DNA of 64,000 nucleotides from NCBI RefSeq assembly GCF_001050135.1, contig NZ_CP012040.1, positions 248,001 to 312,000 on the forward strand. Direction: 5' to 3'. This DNA comes from Cyclobacterium amurskyense (GTDB lineage: Bacteria; Bacteroidota; Bacteroidia; Cytophagales; Cyclobacteriaceae). The notes below the pieces were generated by a model. It made no database searches, was not told the DNA's origin, and worked only from the letters and a program-made list of their open reading frames with translations. Of the stretch, positions 8,476 to 17,141 are shown in pieces (within the stretch, counting starts at the first letter, position 1; every line of letters starts with the position of its first letter). The translations under genes were made by a program, and so were the position numbers.

Positions 8476-8661
8476 GAAATTTTTAACCGAGAATCCATTT
8501 GTTTATTCACTTCGGTGTTCAGGCTGCGCCTGACACTAAAGTGAACTGAAAAAGTCAGGGTTCTAATGTAACCTTGTATATATGAATGTGTATTTCTCCT
8601 AAATCAATGCATTTGGTCAATGCAATAGTTTAATTCTAACTGTCTGAAGAAGCCTGGAGGG

Positions 8662-8838
8662 CTTCAACCCGAAATATGCAATAGACAATCAATTACGTGC
8701 TGAAATCGCTTTAAAATCAGCCACTTCGTTGCTGTTTTCAATTTCACCATAGCGGTGTTATGCTAAAATCTCCAAACAGCCTGATTTTCTTGCGATTGCA
8801 ACACTCATCACGAATTCTATTACATAATCCGGCTTCAA
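8662..8838 (+). repeat. Dispersed structured repeat, copy C
   Basis: The left part is almost identical to copy D: CAACCCGAAATATGCAAT, ATCGCTTTAAAATCAGCC and the hairpin CATAGCGGTGTTATG. The right part is shortened and lacks the CCCGT/ACGGG and CCTGACA/TGTCAGG hairpins, but the ATTACATAATCCGG end is present. Confidence 0.8.
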
Positions 8839-9129
8839 CAATAATAACCATGGGTGAAACCCGTGGACTGTAAGAATGCTTCTACTTGATTTTGGCGGTA
8901 TTGTTGCTTTTTTTTCTGCAACAATGCTGACAAAATCATATCGCAACCAGCTAATGGCCAACTCTTTTAAAAATCTACGATCCTATTTATACAATAATAT
9001 TTAACCATTTAACAAAAAGACAGGATTTAATAAAAGGTCAACATCCTTCTGCTCACTGGTTTTTTATATATTTATCAAACGGGAATTCCCCCTTAAAAAA
9101 ACAATTCTTAACAAAAACCCTATCCACAG

Positions 9130-10050
9130 ATGATAAAAGCAAAGTCAACCCTGCTCCTTCTTTTATTTTCGTTACTGTTTACTATTGGCTGTAAGGAAAA
9201 AGCGCCTGTGGCAAAACGAGTAATCATGCTTGGCATTGATGGCTTTTCTCTGGAAGGTTACCAAAAAGCAAAGACACCAAATATTGATGCTTTATTTGCT
9301 GATGGGGTGATTTCCACAAGTACCAGGACAGTGATGCCCTCTGTTACCATGCCCAACTGGACTAGTCACCTCACCGGCGGTGGACCAGAGCAACATGGTG
9401 TATTTGGTAACAACTGGGAGAAAGAAGACCATTTAATTGCTCCTCAAGAAATGGATGAAAACGGCTATTACCCCTCTATTTTTAAAATTGTAAAGGACAA
9501 TGTCCCCAATATAAAGACCGCTTTCTATTTCAATTGGAAAAGCCTTATCAAACCGTTCAATAAGAAATACCTCGACGAGCAAAAGTTTGAAGAAGACGAT
9601 CACTACGATCAAAATTATCAGGCAGCCTTTGATTTTCTCGTCAGTAATCAGGATGTACCTTCCCTGATTTTCCTATATTCTGTGCATGTAGATCATGCAG
9701 GGCATGGACACGAGTGGATGTCACCGGAATTTATTACGGCCATTGAGGAAATTGATGTGAAAATCGGGGAGTTTGTAAAGCAGCTGAAGGCGGAAGGGTT
9801 ATATGAAGACAGCAACTTTTTACTCTTCACTGATCATGGTGGAATTGGCACAAGTCATGGCGGTACATCGGTTCAGGAAATGATTGTCCCATGGATGATC
9901 AAAGGTCCCGGAATTAATAAAGGTGTAGCCTTAAATTCTCCCAATTCAAATGCCAACACTTCCGCAGTAGTGGCCAGGTTATTTGGGATTAGGGATACCC
10001 CTGAATCCTGGATTGGAAAGGTTCCTTCAGGAATATTTGAGGAGGACTGA
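9130..10050 (+). CDS. Exported type I phosphodiesterase / phosphonate hydrolase-like lipoprotein
   Basis: This 306-residue lipoprotein (FTIGCKE, Cys21) belongs to the alkaline phosphatase superfamily, type I phosphodiesterase / phosphonoacetate hydrolase branch. The metal and nucleophile set is complete: D37 in LGIDGF, nucleophile T73 in PSVTMPNW, D188 and H192 in VHVDHAGHG, D235 and H236 in FTDHGG, and H243 in TSHGG. It should cleave a phosphoester or phosphonate outside the cytoplasm. It precedes by 63 bp a FAD oxidase and a PhnX-like hydrolase, which suggests a phosphonate-related substrate such as a phosphonate ester or phosphonolipid headgroup. That substrate assignment is inference; a general nucleotide pyrophosphatase role is the main alternative. 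Confidence 0.88.
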   Translation: MIKAKSTLLLLLFSLLFTIGCKEKAPVAKRVIMLGIDGFSLEGYQKAKTPNIDALFADGVISTSTRTVMPSVTMPNWTSHLTGGGPEQHGVFGNNWEKEDHLIAPQEMDENGYYPSIFKIVKDNVPNIKTAFYFNWKSLIKPFNKKYLDEQKFEEDDHYDQNYQAAFDFLVSNQDVPSLIFLYSVHVDHAGHGHEWMSPEFITAIEEIDVKIGEFVKQLKAEGLYEDSNFLLFTDHGGIGTSHGGTSVQEMIVPWMIKGPGINKGVALNSPNSNANTSAVVARLFGIRDTPESWIGKVPSGIFEED

Positions 10051-10113
10051 TTCTTTTTCCTATCAGAATTATGAAGAATCTTTAAAAGTTGACAATAGAA
10101 ACACAGTCAAGGA

Positions 10114-11265
10114 ATGTTTGATCTTATTGTAGTTGGAGCTGGTGTTTTGGGCACTTTTCATGCCTATCATGCCCTAAAGAAGGGATTGAAGGTAGCCCTG
10201 ATCGAAAAGGACAATGCTCCACAAGGCGCTACTGTACGCAATTTTGGGCAGGTTATTCCTTCAGGAATGAATGAAAAGTGGCAAGCTTATGGAAGAGAAA
10301 GTCTGGCTATCTATAAAGAAATTCACAGCACAATTGACTTAACTGTCAGAAACCAAGGAACAGTCTATCTTGCTTCTGATGCAGAAGAAATGCAGTTGAT
10401 TGAGGAGCTTGCTTCGATCAATTATTCTAGAAGTTATCCCTCCATTTTGCTTTCCAAGCCAACTTGTTTGGGAAATTTCCCAGGGCTAAGGAGTGATTAT
10501 GTCAAAGGTGGTTTGTTTTTCCCAGAAGAAATCACTGTAGAGCCACGGCTTATGATTCACCGGCTTCTGAACTTTATGCATGCAAAAATGGGGCTCGCTT
10601 ATCTCCCTTCCACAACAGTGATCGCTTGCGAAAACAATGGGTCATTTGTAAGGTGCACAACCACCAGTGGTAAAAAGTTAAAGTCTTCAAAAGTTCTTAT
10701 CTGTAGTGGAAGCGAATTTAAAACATTGTATCCCGCTATTTTTGCAGGAAGCGATATGGAAATTTCTAAATTGCAGATGATGCAAACCAAACCCCAAGCA
10801 AAGTCCTATCAACTGCCAGGCTCCCTATTGACCGGAAGATCTATACGAAGGTATGAAGCCTTTCAGGAATGTCCTTCCTATGCTTCTATAAAAAAGAAGG
10901 AGGCCAATGATACGCTTGAGAAAAAATGGGGCATACATATTCTTTTTAAGCAGGCAATGGATGGTTCTGTCATTCTGGGAGATTCTCATCAATATACGGA
11001 CGCCAGAAATAGTGATAAACTGGGATTTGATTTAGACATGGAGATTGATCAATTTATGCTTCAAGAGGCCAAGGCCATAATAGACCTACCCACCTATGAT
11101 ATAGCTTATCGCTGGTATGGAACCTACGCTCAATGTAAAAATGGGGAGCTATATGAAAAAACAATCGATGAAAACATTCATATTGTCACCGGAATAGGTG
11201 GAAAAGGAATGACAGGTAGTCCTGCATTTGCTAAAGAAAACATTGAAAAACTATTTAATTTATAA
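10114..11265 (+). CDS. FAD-dependent oxidoreductase, TIGR03364-like (aminophosphonate oxidase candidate)
   Basis: This 383-residue cytoplasmic flavoprotein of the DAO / glycine oxidase family has the FAD Rossmann motif VVGAGVLGTFHAYHA (Gly 8, 10 and 13) and IEKDNAPQGAT, and a C-terminal GIGGKGMTGSPA. The TIGR03364 group is known for sitting next to phosphonatase-like HAD proteins and was proposed to deaminate an aminophosphonate oxidatively. The same arrangement is seen here, with the HAD gene starting 2 bp after this stop. The expected product is an aldehyde such as phosphonoacetaldehyde. The exact amine substrate cannot be read from the sequence. Confidence 0.87.
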   Translation: MFDLIVVGAGVLGTFHAYHALKKGLKVALIEKDNAPQGATVRNFGQVIPSGMNEKWQAYGRESLAIYKEIHSTIDLTVRNQGTVYLASDAEEMQLIEELASINYSRSYPSILLSKPTCLGNFPGLRSDYVKGGLFFPEEITVEPRLMIHRLLNFMHAKMGLAYLPSTTVIACENNGSFVRCTTTSGKKLKSSKVLICSGSEFKTLYPAIFAGSDMEISKLQMMQTKPQAKSYQLPGSLLTGRSIRRYEAFQECPSYASIKKKEANDTLEKKWGIHILFKQAMDGSVILGDSHQYTDARNSDKLGFDLDMEIDQFMLQEAKAIIDLPTYDIAYRWYGTYAQCKNGELYEKTIDENIHIVTGIGGKGMTGSPAFAKENIEKLFNL

Positions 11266-11267
11266 AA

Positions 11268-11960
11268 ATGAAAAACATTAAGCTAGTGGTACTTGACATG
11301 GCGGGAACTACCGTGGATGAGGACAATGTAGTTTACAAAACCGTTCAAAAAGTAATCAATGACAAGGGATTTAACGTTTCATTGGAGGAAGTTTTGGCAC
11401 ATGGGGCAGGTAAGGAAAAGCATCAGGCCATAACTGATGTATTGAAAGCATGTACCAATTCCACTGATATTGCAAGCATTGCCTCTGAAGCATTTGCCAA
11501 TTTTAAACCAACCCTAAAACTAACTTATGAGCAGTTGGAGGTGAAAACTTTTCCTGGGGTAAAAGAAATGATGAAAGGTCTGAGGAGTAAAGGTGTGTTT
11601 GTGGTGCTTAATACAGGTTATGACCGCAAAACAGCCTTATCGCTACTTTTGAAATTAGGCTGGGAAACAGGAAAGGACATCGATGGGCTGGTCACCGCTG
11701 ACGATGTATTGAATGGGCGACCCCAACCAGACATGATTTACAAAGCCATGAAGATATGTGGCATTACAGAGTCTCAAGAGGTACTGAAAGCAGGAGATTC
11801 TACCATTGATATTGAAGAAGGTAAAAATGCAAATTGTGGTTTGACGATTGGTGTATTGACTGGAGCGCAAAATGAGAAGCAACTAAAAACGGCTCATCCA
11901 GATTATATCTTGCCAAGTTTGGCATCCCTACCAGAGGTTTTAGCAGTTAAGGGCGCATAA
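11268..11960 (+). CDS. PhnX-like HAD hydrolase (TIGR03351-like phosphonatase)
   Basis: This is a 230-residue HAD enzyme. Motif I is LDMAGTTVDE with D10 and, at +2, Ala instead of Asp, the hallmark of phosphonoacetaldehyde hydrolase relatives. The cap region has HGAGKEKHQA, where K49 or K51 could be the Schiff-base lysine. Motif II is NTGYDRKT and motif IV AGDSTIDIEEG. It would cleave the carbon-phosphorus bond of a phosphono-aldehyde supplied by the upstream FAD enzyme, releasing phosphate. It is the last gene of the module and is followed by an intrinsic terminator. Assignment to the TIGR03351 clade rather than true PhnX rests on the neighbour and on length. Confidence 0.85.
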   Translation: MKNIKLVVLDMAGTTVDEDNVVYKTVQKVINDKGFNVSLEEVLAHGAGKEKHQAITDVLKACTNSTDIASIASEAFANFKPTLKLTYEQLEVKTFPGVKEMMKGLRSKGVFVVLNTGYDRKTALSLLLKLGWETGKDIDGLVTADDVLNGRPQPDMIYKAMKICGITESQEVLKAGDSTIDIEEGKNANCGLTIGVLTGAQNEKQLKTAHPDYILPSLASLPEVLAVKGA

Positions 11961-11995
11961 GTTATTTTATACCTTTATACAATTACCACTAAAGG

Positions 11996-12036
11996 AAAGC
12001 CAGAGAATTCAATTGTGAGATCTCTGGCTTTCTTAT
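11996..12036 (+). terminator. Intrinsic terminator after the phosphonatase-like gene
   Basis: AAAGCCAGAGA (11996-12006) pairs with TCTCTGGCTTT (12021-12031) and is followed by CTTATT. Confidence 0.8.
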
Positions 12037-12039
12037 TAA

Positions 12040-12211
12040 ACCCGCTTTATCCATAAGGAATTGTAATGAGAACTGAAACTGCAAGAAAATCAGGCTGTTT
12101 GGAGATTTAATCATAGCATCGCTATGGTGAAATCGAAAACAGCAGCGTAGCGACTGATTTTGAGGTAGATTCAGGTCGTAATAGATAGGCTAATGCATAA
12201 TGTGGGTTAAA
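12040..12211 (-). repeat. Dispersed structured repeat, copy F
   Basis: Reverse-oriented and more diverged than D and E, it keeps GCAAGAAAATCAGGCTGTTT, the CATAGCATCGCTATG hairpin, an AAAACAGCAGCG segment and a TGGGTTAAA end. Confidence 0.7.
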
Positions 12212-12411
12212 ATAGAAATAGGCTACAATACCATCAGCATCTCAATCTAAGATTACTTTTTAATGTCTTGGGATTTTATTTGATGAGAAAGTCTTTGCTA
12301 CTTTTTCCTTTCTTTAAAAGAAAAAGAAGCTTCAACAAGACATACACATAGTTTGTTGCGTATAGTGTTTGAATCAATTATTGAAAGCTCTTTAAACCAA
12401 CATTCTATATT

Positions 12412-13155
12412 ATGAAAAAAATTACCTTGGACTCATTTTTAAGTAAAATGACAGCAAACAAAAAAGCGCCATCAACTAATGGTGCATGGGCACTTTTCTT
12501 CTTGCCTCTATTATTGGCAGGTTGCCTCAACACAGTTGAAACGGAACCGGAAATCATCACTGAGCCACCCATTTCTTCACTCATTTCAACAGATACCATT
12601 AAGTCTGGGGATTACAAAACCTTCACCATAGGCGCCAATTCTGCGACGGTATATGAATCGGTAAACGATTTGAAAAGTGATATAGGACTTGAATATATAA
12701 ACATTGTCTCCAACATATATGAAGGAGTAGCTGAATTGGAAGACAAATTGCCACTGTATCACTATATTTTTATGGATGAAAAAATAGGTACCTCTTCCGG
12801 TGTTCAGTTAGGAATAAAAAACAATAGCATAGAAACCATCTATTTAAGCAGTGGTCAGGCACTTGAAAAATGGCCTGAAGAACTGTCTCAGTCCGCCATC
12901 AGGAAAGGAGATGATATAGCTGTGTTGTATGACAAGCTCAAAACAATCAGCGAAAATGAGAAGTATAAAAGTAAATTTGAAGCCATTAATTTACTGACCA
13001 AAGACCTCTCTAAAACCTATGATAGCGAAATGGAAAAATCACCTCAGTGGTATTTTGGATACACATTGGAAAAAAACAAAATGGATGTAGTAAAACTAAA
13101 TTTCGAGGAAGGTGTTCTGGAAAGTATAATAATCAATCATTACCAGTCCTACTAA
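12412..13155 (+). CDS. Lipoprotein of unknown function
   Basis: This 247-residue protein has an atypically long N-terminus (about 27 residues) before the hydrophobic stretch WALFFLPLLLAGCLN, whose Cys (about residue 42) looks like the lipidation site. An internal ATG at 12448 (MTANKK) would give a more usual signal peptide length. The mature region is acidic and charged, with alternating strands and helices and no motif I recognise. It is monocistronic, with a convergent terminator hairpin shared with the acyltransferase gene. Confidence 0.7.
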   Translation: MKKITLDSFLSKMTANKKAPSTNGAWALFFLPLLLAGCLNTVETEPEIITEPPISSLISTDTIKSGDYKTFTIGANSATVYESVNDLKSDIGLEYINIVSNIYEGVAELEDKLPLYHYIFMDEKIGTSSGVQLGIKNNSIETIYLSSGQALEKWPEELSQSAIRKGDDIAVLYDKLKTISENEKYKSKFEAINLLTKDLSKTYDSEMEKSPQWYFGYTLEKNKMDVVKLNFEEGVLESIIINHYQSY

Positions 13156-13221
13156 GGATAATCTGAATCGATTGAAATAAGTATTAGAAACTTGATTCAG
13201 GAATATATTCAATATAAAAAC

Positions 13222-13270
13222 AACCTAGGTTAGAAAGCTTCTTAAAGCCATAAACCTAGGTTATTTTCAT
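13222..13270. terminator. Bidirectional terminator hairpin between convergent genes
   Basis: The palindromic word AACCTAGGTT occurs at 13222-13231 and 13253-13262 and is followed on the plus strand by ATTTTCATTTT. An internal AGAAAGCTTCTT can extend the structure. It separates the plus-strand lipoprotein gene from the minus-strand acyltransferase. Confidence 0.7.
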
Positions 13271-13287
13271 TTTAAAAGAATGGGGAC

Positions 13288-14427
13288 TCAAGAAGTTGGT
13301 TGAGAAATATTTTGCTTGTGAACAACTGGGTTGGCATACATTGCCAAAAAGTTATGTACCGCAACTTCGTTTTCCATATCTATACCTTTGTGCATTCTTT
13401 CTTTAAATGCTTCCATTTCCTCGTTGGTATAATGCGCTGCATATTTACTGGTATTGTTCATAATATCCAGTGCAATATAGTTGGTAGGCCATAACTGGTA
13501 ATTGTGTACAATCACCCGATCCAATTCTTCTGCAAGTAATTGCAATTGTTTATTTATAGGACCTTCGGTACCTAGCACCTCGTCTATTTCTTCATCGAGT
13601 ACTTTTCCTACGGAAATATGAATGCGTTTCTTTTGCCCCATAATCCCGCTTACCAGTGTTTTGAAATCTTCATTTTTCTGCTTCACATAAATCTCTTCCC
13701 TGGCCTTGGCAAGTAATTCAGGCATTTTAAGTACGTCTGTTGGGTCGTTTTCGTAAGAAATGGATACAGGAACTATTTTCAATTGCTTAAAATAGTCTTT
13801 CAAAGGTGTATCCTCACTGGCCAAGGCCAGCATTTTCAACATGCCTTTTTGTGTCAGGTCCATGCCATCTTTGGTTCTGCCTTCCCTCTGAGCAATCCAA
13901 ACAGACCTGTTTTCTTTCAGCAATGCTTCCCTTATGTATTCAGAATTCAACTTAGAATTTTCAAACATGGCCTTAGGACTAAGTCCTCTAAAAACCACAA
14001 AATTACGTGTAATCCTTGATAATGCCTTCAAAAAAGGCTTTTTCACAAGATTATCCCCTATTGCAGAAGTTGTCATCACTAACCCATGTTCGTACAAGGT
14101 AGCATTCAGCAAAGAGGTGTCAAGTATAATATCCCGATGGTTTGAAATAAACAGATAGGCTGTATTGGGTTTCAGGTTTTCAAATCCTGAAGTAGATAGT
14201 CCATCAGAACTAACTTTTAAAATTTTAAGTACAGCATCGTATATAATTTTTGTTTGAAAGTCTCTGATTGAGTGAATATCGGAAAACATTTCGGCCCATT
14301 CTGCCTCTGATCTGTCAGGAAAAGTGAAATTCATTATTGCCTTCATCATGGGATGTTGGCCATATTCTTTCAATGCCTGATTGACTTCATTATCATAAAA
14401 AGGTCTTATCGGATCAAATTTAGACAT
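13288..14427 (-). CDS. PlsC-type phospholipid acyltransferase
   Basis: This 379-residue protein of the glycerolphosphate acyltransferase superfamily transfers fatty acyl groups in membrane lipid synthesis. The catalytic block is LFISNHRDIILDTSLLN (about residues 90-106), followed by FVVFRG and an IAQREGRTKDG substrate-binding block. The Asp after the histidine is at +6 (H-R-D-I-I-L-D), not at the usual +5, although another Asp lies at +2. The long C-terminal part (ELDRVIVHNYQLWPTNYIAL) resembles larger Bacteroidota acyltransferases. It is monocistronic. Which acceptor is used (glycerol-3-phosphate, lysophosphatidate or an aminolipid) is not evident. Confidence 0.82.
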   Translation of the reverse strand: MSKFDPIRPFYDNEVNQALKEYGQHPMMKAIMNFTFPDRSEAEWAEMFSDIHSIRDFQTKIIYDAVLKILKVSSDGLSTSGFENLKPNTAYLFISNHRDIILDTSLLNATLYEHGLVMTTSAIGDNLVKKPFLKALSRITRNFVVFRGLSPKAMFENSKLNSEYIREALLKENRSVWIAQREGRTKDGMDLTQKGMLKMLALASEDTPLKDYFKQLKIVPVSISYENDPTDVLKMPELLAKAREEIYVKQKNEDFKTLVSGIMGQKKRIHISVGKVLDEEIDEVLGTEGPINKQLQLLAEELDRVIVHNYQLWPTNYIALDIMNNTSKYAAHYTNEEMEAFKERMHKGIDMENEVAVHNFLAMYANPVVHKQNISQPTS

Positions 14428-14510
14428 ATATCATTATTTTCTAGAGCGCAAATTACTAAAAATGACTCAAAGGTTGGTTCCTTTTGTCAAACAATAGTAG
14501 TTGAACGTAA

Positions 14511-14538
14511 AAAAGCCCCGAAAAGGGGCTTTTTTTCT
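14511..14538 (-). terminator. Intrinsic terminator of the DUF1080 / oxidoreductase operon
   Basis: AAAAGCCCC (14511-14519) and GGGGCTTTT (14525-14533) flank a short loop with A- and T-runs on both sides. It lies downstream of the minus-strand gene ending at 14585 and could also work in the other direction. Confidence 0.85.
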
Positions 14539-14584
14539 GTATAATCCTTTGAATCTTGAGACTGTTTGTTCTAAAACAGGCTAC

Positions 14585-15190
14585 TTACAATTCTTTTACT
14601 TTGATGTTTTTCCAGGAAATCTTCAGACCTCCACCACTGTGAATCTGAAGTGCCAACTGCCCTTCACCTTCACCAATTTTTTCGTCAGAATAATCTATCA
14701 TTTCTACGCCATTAAGCCAAGTAGTTACATGGTCATCAACAACACGAATTTTAATATCATTCCACTCACCAAATTTTAGGTTTTTGTCTTTTTCAGGATC
14801 TGGTTTGATCAACCAACCACGACCATAAGACTCATATACTCCTCCTGTATCGTCACCTGGAGGTGCCACTTCTACTTGCCAACCGGAAACCTTGGTTCCT
14901 TCAAAGTTTGAGCGAAAGAAGATACCACTGTTACCATCCTGATCTTGCTTGAATTGTGCGGTCAATTCAAAGTTTTTATAATTTTTCTCAGTACCAAGAT
15001 AGCCATACTCCCCGTCAGGGCCACTCTCGGAGACCAAAATACCATCTTCAACATACCATTTTTCAGTACCATATACTGTCCATCCTGTAAGGTCTTTGCC
15101 ATTAAACAGGTCGGTGCCATCAGATGCGCATGACATTACAAGGACTGCTGCCAACATTAGGCCGCTTGTTTTAATAAGTGTTTTCATCAT
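14585..15190 (-). CDS. DUF1080 family exported lipoprotein (3-keto-glycoside hydrolase-like)
   Basis: This 201-residue lipoprotein (VLVMSCAS) contains one DUF1080 concanavalin-like domain covering nearly the whole mature chain: LFNGKDLTGWTVYG at its start, GNSGIFFRS in the middle, GEWNDIKIRVVDDHVTTWLNG, and LALQIHSGGGLKISWKNIKVKEL at the end. DUF1080 proteins have been linked to hydrolysis of 3-keto-glycosides. It follows a Gfo/Idh/MocA oxidoreductase by 23 bp. Together they fit a periplasmic module in which sugars are oxidised at C3 and then cleaved. Pairing and domain are seen; the substrate is not. Confidence 0.85.
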   Translation of the reverse strand: MMKTLIKTSGLMLAAVLVMSCASDGTDLFNGKDLTGWTVYGTEKWYVEDGILVSESGPDGEYGYLGTEKNYKNFELTAQFKQDQDGNSGIFFRSNFEGTKVSGWQVEVAPPGDDTGGVYESYGRGWLIKPDPEKDKNLKFGEWNDIKIRVVDDHVTTWLNGVEMIDYSDEKIGEGEGQLALQIHSGGGLKISWKNIKVKEL

Positions 15191-15213
15191 TGGTTTTAGA
15201 TATTAAACTTAAA

Positions 15214-16560
15214 TTATACTAATTTCATATTTACAGGATCCCATTTAATAAATTTGTCCTGGAAATAACTGTCATTACACAATAAAGCTGGTGCCGCAGC
15301 ACGAAAAGCAAATATAGGGTTTTCTACCACTTCTACATTCTCCCTGATGGCACGGAAAAAATTCCCAAAATGATCATAATGCGCTCCTTTATAACCAGGC
15401 TCCACTTTATAAACCATTTCATTGGGTGGTAAAATTTTCTTACGATCGGGAGCATCTCCTCTCATCTTTGCTTGTGCTTCCATAAATGGATCATTACTGG
15501 ACACTTTCTGGTTGGTCTTTACAACCACTTCATCCCATTTCACATCCATAGACCCTTTACTACCTACAATTTTCAAGTAGGTAGAACCACTGGTACCATC
15601 CACAAAATTACATCTTAAAGACAAGTTAAAACCAGGGTGTTGTTGACTGTCTGGATATTGGAACATTCCCAATAAAACATCTGGCACTTCTCTTCCATCC
15701 TTCCAATACCTTAATCCCCCCATGGCTGATACTTTATCTGGTCCCAAAGAGTTGGTAATAAAATGAAGGCTGGTAAATAAATGAACAAATAAATCTCCAG
15801 ACATCCCAGTACCATAATCAAGGTAATTTCTCCATCTAAAAAACCGTAGTGGATCAAATGGTCTATCTGTGGTATTGGAAATATACCTTTCCCAGTCCAC
15901 CGTCTTGGTATTACCATCCTCAGGTACATTGTACTGCCAAGCGCCTTCAGGAGAATGTCTGGCCCAAAAACCCTCGGCATAGTTGATGTCTCCGATAGCG
16001 CCTTCAGCCAACAATTCTTTGGCCTTCTCATTCCCCAGGCTTGATATCCCTTGACTACCTACCATCATCACTTTACCCGATTTCTTCCAGGCATCAATGA
16101 CATCCTTACCCTCATCCACACTATGAACCATCGGTTTTTCGCAGTAAACATGCTTGCCGGCGTTCATGGCATCAATGCTGATCTGCTTGTGCCAATGATC
16201 TGGTGTTCCTATTAGAACTGCATCTATATCTTTCCTTTTCAGGATCTCTTTATAATCTTTGGTTAAAAACAGGTGTTGTCCCCACTTTTCTTTAGCCGAA
16301 TCCAATCTACCATCATACAAATCACAAACAGCCACTATACTTACATTGTCATGTTGAAGTGCAGTATTCATATCTTGGGATCCCATGATACCTGCTCCAA
16401 TTAAGGCAATATTCAATTCCTTGTCTGCTGGACTTTCGAAATTTCTTTTCATTTGGGAAATTGCCTTTGGCTCTTCTCCTGCAAATGCCACCGGAACCAT
16501 TGCCGAAGCTGCTCCGGCCATTCCCATTTTCTTTAAAAATTTCCTTCTATTATTGTCCAT
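15214..16560 (-). CDS. Gfo/Idh/MocA family oxidoreductase with Tat-type signal
   Basis: This 448-residue NAD(P)-type dehydrogenase is probably exported by the Tat system: NNRRKFLKKMGMAGAAS is a twin-arginine signal with the hydrophobic segment following. The dinucleotide fold begins at NIALIGAGIMGSQD (about 50-63), and HVYCEKPM (about 137-144) is the conserved EKP motif. A TPDHWHK segment and MSGDLFVHLF supply active-site histidines of this family. It is first in a two-gene operon with the DUF1080 lipoprotein and is a candidate for 3-keto-sugar formation or an equivalent sugar redox step. A structural role without redox activity cannot be excluded. Confidence 0.87.
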   Translation of the reverse strand: MDNNRRKFLKKMGMAGAASAMVPVAFAGEEPKAISQMKRNFESPADKELNIALIGAGIMGSQDMNTALQHDNVSIVAVCDLYDGRLDSAKEKWGQHLFLTKDYKEILKRKDIDAVLIGTPDHWHKQISIDAMNAGKHVYCEKPMVHSVDEGKDVIDAWKKSGKVMMVGSQGISSLGNEKAKELLAEGAIGDINYAEGFWARHSPEGAWQYNVPEDGNTKTVDWERYISNTTDRPFDPLRFFRWRNYLDYGTGMSGDLFVHLFTSLHFITNSLGPDKVSAMGGLRYWKDGREVPDVLLGMFQYPDSQQHPGFNLSLRCNFVDGTSGSTYLKIVGSKGSMDVKWDEVVVKTNQKVSSNDPFMEAQAKMRGDAPDRKKILPPNEMVYKVEPGYKGAHYDHFGNFFRAIRENVEVVENPIFAFRAAAPALLCNDSYFQDKFIKWDPVNMKLV

Positions 16561-16692
16561 GCTAATGCTATTGATCTTCCAAATAAAGGATTAAATATAA
16601 GAAAATATTAAATCATATTTTTAAGCAACACAATAAACTTAATACATTTTTTTACTTAATTACAAAAACACCATAAGCTCCATAACAAAAAA

Positions 16693-16724
16693 TAAAGGCC
16701 TCCTTAAAAATTTAAAGAGGCCTT
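16693..16724 (-). terminator. Terminator hairpin for the Asn/Pro-tailed lipoprotein gene
   Basis: AAGGCCTC (16695-16702) and GAGGCCTT (16717-16724) form an 8-bp stem around an A/T-rich loop, with an A-run on the left that gives a U-run on the minus-strand transcript. Confidence 0.7.
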
Positions 16725-16775
16725 ATCACCTAAATTGAGTTTGTTAAGCTTATTTTTTCACATTAAATATCCACT

Positions 16776-17141
16776 TTATTGGTTAGGATTATTTTGTTGT
16801 GGATACTTGTTTTGGTTTCCGTTGGGATTGTTATAGTTAGGGTTGTTGTAATTGGGATTGTTCTCATCCATGTATCTTTGCGCTGGCCACTGTGGGGTCA
16901 ATTCCATTTCCTCAAGATTAGTCAAGGCATCGTTTTCAAAAGTAACCAATAAGTAGAATCTATCTCCATTATTGACTCTATACACTTTTTTGTCCACGCT
17001 TATTTGACTGATTACCGCATCCTTGTTTTGTCTAAGGAATTTGCTTTCAGACATGCCCAACTGATAAGGGATTCTTGGTTGGATAAGGGCACAAGAACTC
17101 ATAATAAATACCAAACTTAAAATACTTAATGTCTTTTTCAT
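16776..17141 (-). CDS. Small lipoprotein with Asn/Pro-rich tail
   Basis: This 121-residue protein has a lipobox (IMSSCALI, Cys about residue 17). The middle section, with the pattern GMSESKFLRQNKDAVIS and YRVNNGDRFYLLVTFENDAL, resembles small outer-membrane assembly-like modules with an SmpA/BamE-type look, but this is only a loose resemblance. The last 30 residues are low complexity, with NPNYNNPNYNNPNGNQNK repeats. It lies upstream of the SRP RNA gene on the opposite strand. Function is unknown. Confidence 0.7.
   Translation of the reverse strand: MKKTLSILSLVFIMSSCALIQPRIPYQLGMSESKFLRQNKDAVISQISVDKKVYRVNNGDRFYLLVTFENDALTNLEEMELTPQWPAQRYMDENNPNYNNPNYNNPNGNQNKYPQQNNPNQ

Larger units (their letters stand above)
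8307..9129. other. Repeat-filled intergenic region
   Basis: This 820 bp gap holds no credible gene. It contains the TTAATTG array, three units of a roughly 24-bp word around CTGAGCTTGTC (8402-8475), copy C of the dispersed repeat (8662-8838) and a small hairpin with CCATGGGT and ACCCGTGG arms (8848-8866). The open frame at 8342-8533 is made of repeat units and is not taken as a gene. Confidence 0.6.
11961..12411. other. Intergenic region with repeat copy F
   Basis: The 450 bp gap holds the terminator at 11996, repeat copy F (12040-12211), and about 200 bp leading to the next lipoprotein gene with a low-complexity CTTTCTTTAAAAGAAAAAG stretch near 12310. No gene is visible. Confidence 0.5.

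Noticed and set aside
8342..8533. Open frame of 63 codons in the repeat region
   Set aside because: It is built from the CTGAGCTTGTC direct repeats and has no protein-like composition.
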